From Clusia tigrina (taxonomy: Eukaryota; Arthropoda; Insecta; Diptera; Clusiidae), in the NCBI GenBank assembly GCA_920105625.2, contig OV050030.1, positions 28,948,516 through 29,012,515 on the forward strand: a stretch of 64,000 bases of DNA, in the 5' to 3' direction. The translations under genes were made by a program, and so were the position numbers. Below are positions 58,528 to 64,000 of this stretch, in pieces (the stretch's first letter is position 1; each line of letters opens with the position of its first letter). Below the pieces are notes generated by a model. It searched no databases. It saw only the letters and a program-made list of their open reading frames with translations, and was not told where the DNA came from.

Positions 58528-61500
58528 TGAGGCAGAATGAAGGGCTTAAAATGTTTCAGTGGTTGAAACTAATTTCAAGATTTGGAATGAAGTATGTGGT
58601 TAGGCTCTTGGTGAAAACATGCAAAGGACCATAATATAGTTTTAAGGAAGAATTCAGTATTTAATCAGCTAAAATGGATAAGGTAGTTTGAATTCTCGTG
58701 AACAAATTTTTATTTTTGTTATTGATTTATTTTATAGTTTGTCTACTACTAGGCTCACGAAAACCATCGATAATGCCATTCTTACTTCCAGAGAGTATTC
58801 TACTTGAATTTCTGAATTATCTCATTAGGTTATGAAGTATTTTTAGTAGAGGAATATTATATCCAGACGATAGCCACATTGGTACCGCTGGTGTTCCAAT
58901 CATTGTAATATGGTTATATTATTATAATTATATTTATTTTTGTAGATACAAAAATTATTTTATCATATATTTTTAATTTATTTTATATCTACTGTTTATT
59001 ATAAAATGTCTAAAAATATTCAGAAACTGTTGACAAAGAATCTTACATTTATCTTTTATTTATATATTAGTTTCCTTTGATCTTAGATAATTTTTTGTAT
59101 GGGATATCGTTGGTTGTCTTATTCTTAAATTCGTTCAATTTCTTAGTAATTTCCTATATGAATATACTTATTATAACAAAGCAATGCAGCCAAATACTTC
59201 TCTTTGAATTTATTAAAATTCCCAGAGAAATGATTTGAAAACTGCAAATATTTTTATACAAAATCGGTATAAAATTTGTTTCTGAAATCATTGCATTATC
59301 TTATATCTCTGCTCTTTGTAGTATAGTTGAGGCAACCCATTAAATTTTTTTAGAATATTTCCTTTCGCAATATTTCTGGGGGTTTAGTTGGAAATATGGA
59401 AGTTGCTATTTTGCTAAGTCTTTATCTTCACACTCCTTCTGCATCAATCAACCTTTTAAATATATGCTCGCCATGAATACACACAACAAAGTCATCTTTC
59501 TCTCTATGACCATGACTTTGACTTTGTTTTCGTTTACTTTGACTATTTCTGCACCCTCTGTTATTATTTTCCTTGAGTTTGTTCGTCGCCATAAGAATTA
59601 ACTTCTATTTAGTTCCTTCTGTGTAGGATTCGGCTGAAATACACTCACATACCTTAAACACATTCCACTCCTATTGCATGCGATTTTATGTGTGCCCTTG
59701 CATTGCAGTCAATGAACTTCAAATTATGTTTTTGCGAATGAGTTTTTATGAGCTGCCTCCACCCACGCGTCTACGACCCCAATGGCAAAAACTACGAGAA
59801 AAAATGTCAATTCGGTTCAACATTTAATGGTGTCTTGACAAATTATTATGACGTGGCGCTAAATGTAATTCAACTTCCACCGGCACTGTAGACTGGCACT
59901 GGGTGTGTGTTGATGACAGTTTTTGCTGTATGTGAAAATGCGTCCTGAAAGCGTTAAAGTTTTGCAAAATTTTGCCATACACTACAGTTTACCTAAAGCG
60001 AAAGCGGCTAAACTTGCAATTTGCTAATATTTGCAAAAAGTTTTAATTGAAAAATAAGCGGGGGGTGTGACAAAATTCTTAAATGTGTTATTGTAGCCAT
60101 TGTAAACTTAGGTCGTTTACGCCGGAATTTTTGAATAAACTTCTCACAACTGTTCTGGATACACTTCCAGAAAGGTTGCCGGAAACTTCATCTTACGCCA
60201 AGCTGTGCCGCGTCAAGTACTTCAATCCAAATTATACAGCAAAATATAGAATTTTGTTAATGAAAAGTGTTTTTGATTGAAGGATTCAAATGAAATCGGT
60301 GGGGGTTAATCTTGCCCCAAATGGAGGAGATGAAGGTTTGTGCAACTTTAAGTGTTCGATTTATTGGGATAATTGGAAGACTTTACTTCTTACGGCTTAT
60401 AAGAGGCACGTACAGGTGAAGTGTCAGGATAAGCAGGAAGATGAAATGTTTTATACCCTGACTACTACATTCACAAGAAGCACTTTACACAGTCAACTAT
60501 ACACAACCTTACGTAGAATTCGAAGAGTTTTTAGAAGTTAAGCGATTGATTAGAGATGATTTCAATTTACAGACATCATTTAAGTGTTCCGCGGAACTTT
60601 TACTCTTGTGCAAGCATCTAATAAGAAGCTTTTAAGAAGCTAAAAGACTATTATGCAAAGATTGGTTGAACTTAATGGAAACGAATATCATCCCATTTTT
60701 GTATCGGTAGATATGGTTATGTTCCTTAAACTTTCTCTTTGAAAAAACCGTAATCCTTTGATGGTTCTTACAAGAATTCTTCTACATATAATATCTGAGG
60801 TACGAGCTATCTTGCGCAGCAACATTGCCTGTGAGAGCCTATCTTTATTTCTAGAAGTTTGGCAGCTTCACTCTCTGCTTCTCCATGTTAAACGATTATG
60901 CATATATGGAACTTTATCAGTTCTGTCATTATGTTATCTGATTTCAAACTGTCCAGCGAAAATCTTTATAATTCTTCAGATTAGATTTTCTTAGTGTTGT
61001 TAGTATTAAGAGTTGGCATTTACAATTTTGATGGGATCAGACTCAGTCCGCTCTAGTTCAGATCTGACATAGGTTTCATTAGCTGCAAATTTCATTTATA
61101 TATTTTTTTTCTTACACATTTTTTATAGTGAAGTTCTTCCTGTATCTCTGGGCGCTTTATTTAGAACAGTTGTTTTGCTTCACCAATTCATCTGTCATTT
61201 TATTACAATCGATATTACAATTGCGAGAGTCAAATCATCATTGCTAATTTTGGAAATTATTAGGTTAGTGTCTAAAAATCCACCCGACCTCAAGATTTAT
61301 CATATAAATGCTTTAAGTGACTATTATAGATCCGTCCATAATTTTTAGTGCTGAATTTGATTACTGTTTGCACGTTAAATGTTGGTGCAATCATGACTAT
61401 TCGATTTGATCGCATCATTGTAGATACTCGTATATAACTATGGTTAGCTGTGATTGTGTCTTTTGTAATTTACTCCGTATTTCGGGAATAATTTTAAAGT

Positions 61501-64000
61501 ATATATACTCGTAGTCGAACGATACGATCCAATAGCCAGGATTATTAGTGATACAGTTGGAGCCTGAAGTCTAATATTTAGTTACTCAGTTCTTGGGCAG
61601 ACAACATATTAGGATCTAATGGTCCACTGTTTTACGAAGGCTTAGTAATTGCTGATTCAAATTTTTAATGACTCTACAACTGATATTTTGGGAAATATAA
61701 GCCTTCTATCAGGGTCGGGTATTCTGTATGCAGCTACATCCGCTGCAATATCTTCTCCACAGGGAGAGAAAGTTGAGTGGTTTAGACTGTTGTGCCACCC
61801 GTTCAATAGAGGACTACGGCTGTGATTTTGAGGATAGGGATATACAATCAGATTTGGTCTATTGAATACGGCCACATCCCTTGTAGTATGTTCTCCACAG
61901 GCAAAAGTTTCCTTCAATGAGCAAATAGTTTCCAGTGCCCGTGTTCGTCTTCCTGAAGTTGTCTGTATATATATATAGAATTTGAAGTTCAGCGATTTAG
62001 TATGAACTCCACAATTAAAAGTAAAATATGTGGCAAAATATTAGAAAATTTCCACAAAATAGCTTTGAACTATTTTTGAATTGCGACTGCAAGTGAACAC
62101 GACTTTCCAACGCCACCGAAACCGACTTAGTAATAAAAAATACAATTTCACATGCATAATTTTTACATCTGGACTTTTTTGCTAATATAAGTGCAAATGT
62201 TGACCCTTTTCTCTTTTTACGAGTGGCTCACGTTGTCTCCCCCACCCAGCGTTCGGTGCTGTTTGGTCCAGTTTAATTTGGCGCTTTCAAGTTTGGCTCT
62301 GCCACAATACTCGCAATAACGTTGCACTTGTTGTCGTTTATTTGGTTCCGGAACATAAATCTTAATTGGCACTTGTGCTCTCGGGCCCGGCTGGCAGGCT
62401 GCGTGCAAGGGGTACAGTGTTCCGAGTGGTGTTGTTTCTATTTAGATAAAAGAAGCTGTACACTGCGTAAACCGGTGGAAAGGACGACAACATTTGTTAA
62501 CGTTAAAAAGGGTGCTCCGCTATTGCCCTTTTTTAATTTAAATGCTAAGCTGGGCACAGGAGATACCAAAATGACATTTAGTTCTAATTTAAATTTAAAT
62601 TAATATTTTCTATTTAGAGATTATTTGAGATGGTCCTTAATTTTAGCTCTGCCGGTGTGTGCGGTACACACGTGCATGTAATAGTATCCTTAATCGTATA
62701 TATTTAATTGAGGAAGTGGTTGTGTTGGGGACTGTAAAATGTGTTTCACTTTCATTTACTTTCCATCTTAACCCTTCTTTCTCTTTACTGGAAAGAACAG
62801 AAATGACAGAGGGAAGACAGGTTTGGACAGGAATTTTTAAACAGCGGTCGGAAGGAAACATTATTAAATAATTAAGTGATTTTTAGCACCACAACCACAA
62901 AGCTAATAACAAGCGGTCTATATCTACATATTTAAGTAAATATCCGGCGGCACTGAGATATAGAAAAAAGTTAGTTCATAATTATATATGTATTATAAAA
63001 TTAAAAGACTTTTATTTACTACTAACAATTGTAAGAACGGTTGCTGAACGTGAATCAAATTTCCCGCTTAAGAATAGCTCCAAAAACTCTTTCCCCTGTA
63101 AGTTAATGACGGGAAACTAAAAGTGATTTATGCAATTTAGGATTAATAAAACTAATTATTGATTCTAGGGATTCTATAATATTCCTATGAAAATACTTTA
63201 ATATACTACTAGGAATACGTTAATGCTATCAAATCGTGTGGATCAACTCAATAAATGGTCGAATCTTCAGAAAATATAGTTAGCCCAATATAGTTAACAC
63301 AACACACTCATCGAAATCAAATATTATATCTCTAAATTATATAGTGGCGAAGAAGCAGTAATTTTTTGTGGGCAAGCATAAAATGGGCCTATCTTGGTTT
63401 AAGGGTGCCGCTAGGAAACAACCACTGCATATGTTACGTAGTAAACTTTGGTTTTCTAGAGCAGGATAAAAGAAAAAATCCACTTCTTCATAGCTTAGTA
63501 AATTTGTAGGCTTCAGCTACTCAATAACTCCATGTCCCGACGCCTGCTTATCTAATTCTCCTCAATATCTCCGAATACTTTGCTCTTATATTATATGTGA
63601 TACTAATATACTCGTATACAACCACTTTTGAATATGGGATGATTTGATATTTCGAGCAGAAGACACAGAAGTCAAAGAAGTGCTAGTCAACGATTTATAT
63701 GTATCGTCATTTCATTATCTCTCCCTTATAATTTTTCGTTCAGTATAATACAAACAAATAACAATTTTACTAGCTTTTCAATTGGAGGCGATTATATGCG
63801 GGATCATGGTATAAATATAAAACAAAATTATTCCCAATATGATAATAGACACTAATCGATTGCCTATACTCCCAAAATTTTAGCAGCGTTGGTGACTAGC
63901 TTTATTTAAAATGTCGAGTGGCTTCAATAAAGATTACATGCTATATTTATAAAGGGACCCCATTACATATTATCGCAGTGTCATTACAGGATCATGAAAT
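58528..64000. other. Long non-coding stretch, no recognised gene
   Basis: Both strands were read without finding a domain, TIR pair or RNA gene. Segments at about 59640-60060 and 62210-62500 are less AT-rich and more complex and could be unique regulatory or intronic DNA. Small frames at 60083-60541 and 62217-62408 (the latter with a single CEYC motif) have no supporting signal. Confidence 0.45.
61715..61902 (-). repeat. Degenerate ~49 bp direct repeat, 140 bp apart
   Basis: 61715-61764 and 61854-61902 share the order …gcc/gctacatcc…gta/gcaatat…ttctccacagg. On the minus strand both translate to a CGE-x-D-V-A type phrase (CGEDIAADVAAY and CGEHTTRDVAVF), which suggests the repeat was once coding or arose by duplication of one segment. 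The family is not recognised. Confidence 0.4.

Noticed and set aside
62217..62408. Minus-strand 63-codon frame with CEYC
   Set aside because: A single CxxC is not enough for a zinc-binding domain, and no exon signals flank it.

Overview
The window looks like AT-rich, gene-poor nuclear DNA of a dipteran insect. A tephritid-type fruit fly is my best guess, from the mix of jockey-, I- and CR1-like LINEs, Tc1/mariner elements and one classical odorant-binding-protein gene. No bacterial-style operons, rRNA, CRISPR arrays or intact tRNA genes were seen. Nearly every protein-like signal is a decayed transposable element. Identifications are by eye from motifs; no database search was run.

Layout. 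0.1-4.4 kb holds inverted-repeat structures: a 0.45 kb pair of arms, a 3.6 kb element with ~180 bp inverted arms, and a 475 bp TIR element nested inside it. 5.7-6.3 kb is a decayed DNA-transposase-like reading frame. 7.2-11.7 kb is a tRNA-like SINE copy followed directly by a nearly full-length jockey-type LINE with frameshifts, one of them inside the reverse-transcriptase FADD motif. 12.31-12.93 kb holds the one credible host gene, a two-exon odorant-binding protein of 141 codons with TATA-like, initiator and poly(A) signals. It carries GTG where the ATG should be and has no in-frame methionine codon. 14.3-19.5 kb is a row of LINE relics: an internally deleted RNase H-bearing LINE, an RTE-like tail and a CR1-like LINE, plus a non-coding repeat called X here.

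20.5-25.6 kb is a jockey LINE split by a 3.3 kb DNA transposon. That transposon encodes a broken transposase with an HGKG motif and carries six copies of a 15-mer near its two ends; I could not assign it to a named superfamily with confidence and consider it the most novel system here. 25.6-29.5 kb is non-coding with two tRNA-like relics. 29.9-30.9 kb is a gypsy-like integrase relic. 32.0-33.8 kb is two long (TA)n arrays flanking a deleted mariner, with a perfect 41 bp inverted repeat. 33.9-35.8 kb is repeat X broken by a PIF/Harbinger-like MITE and a DD41D-like Tc1/mariner deletion derivative.

36.9-53.4 kb holds four I-clade LINE copies in both orientations. One contains a 365 bp MITE; another contains a solo LTR with a 4 bp target-site duplication. 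An RNase H-bearing LINE tail lies between them (46.6-47.6 kb). 56.6-58.5 kb is another CR1-like LINE. The remainder, especially 58.5-64 kb, has no recognised gene.

The nestings give relative ages. Jockey LINE came before the HGKG transposon, I LINE before the solo LTR, I LINE before the 365 bp MITE, and repeat X before the Harbinger-like and DD41D elements. Only the odorant-binding-protein gene suggests host function.
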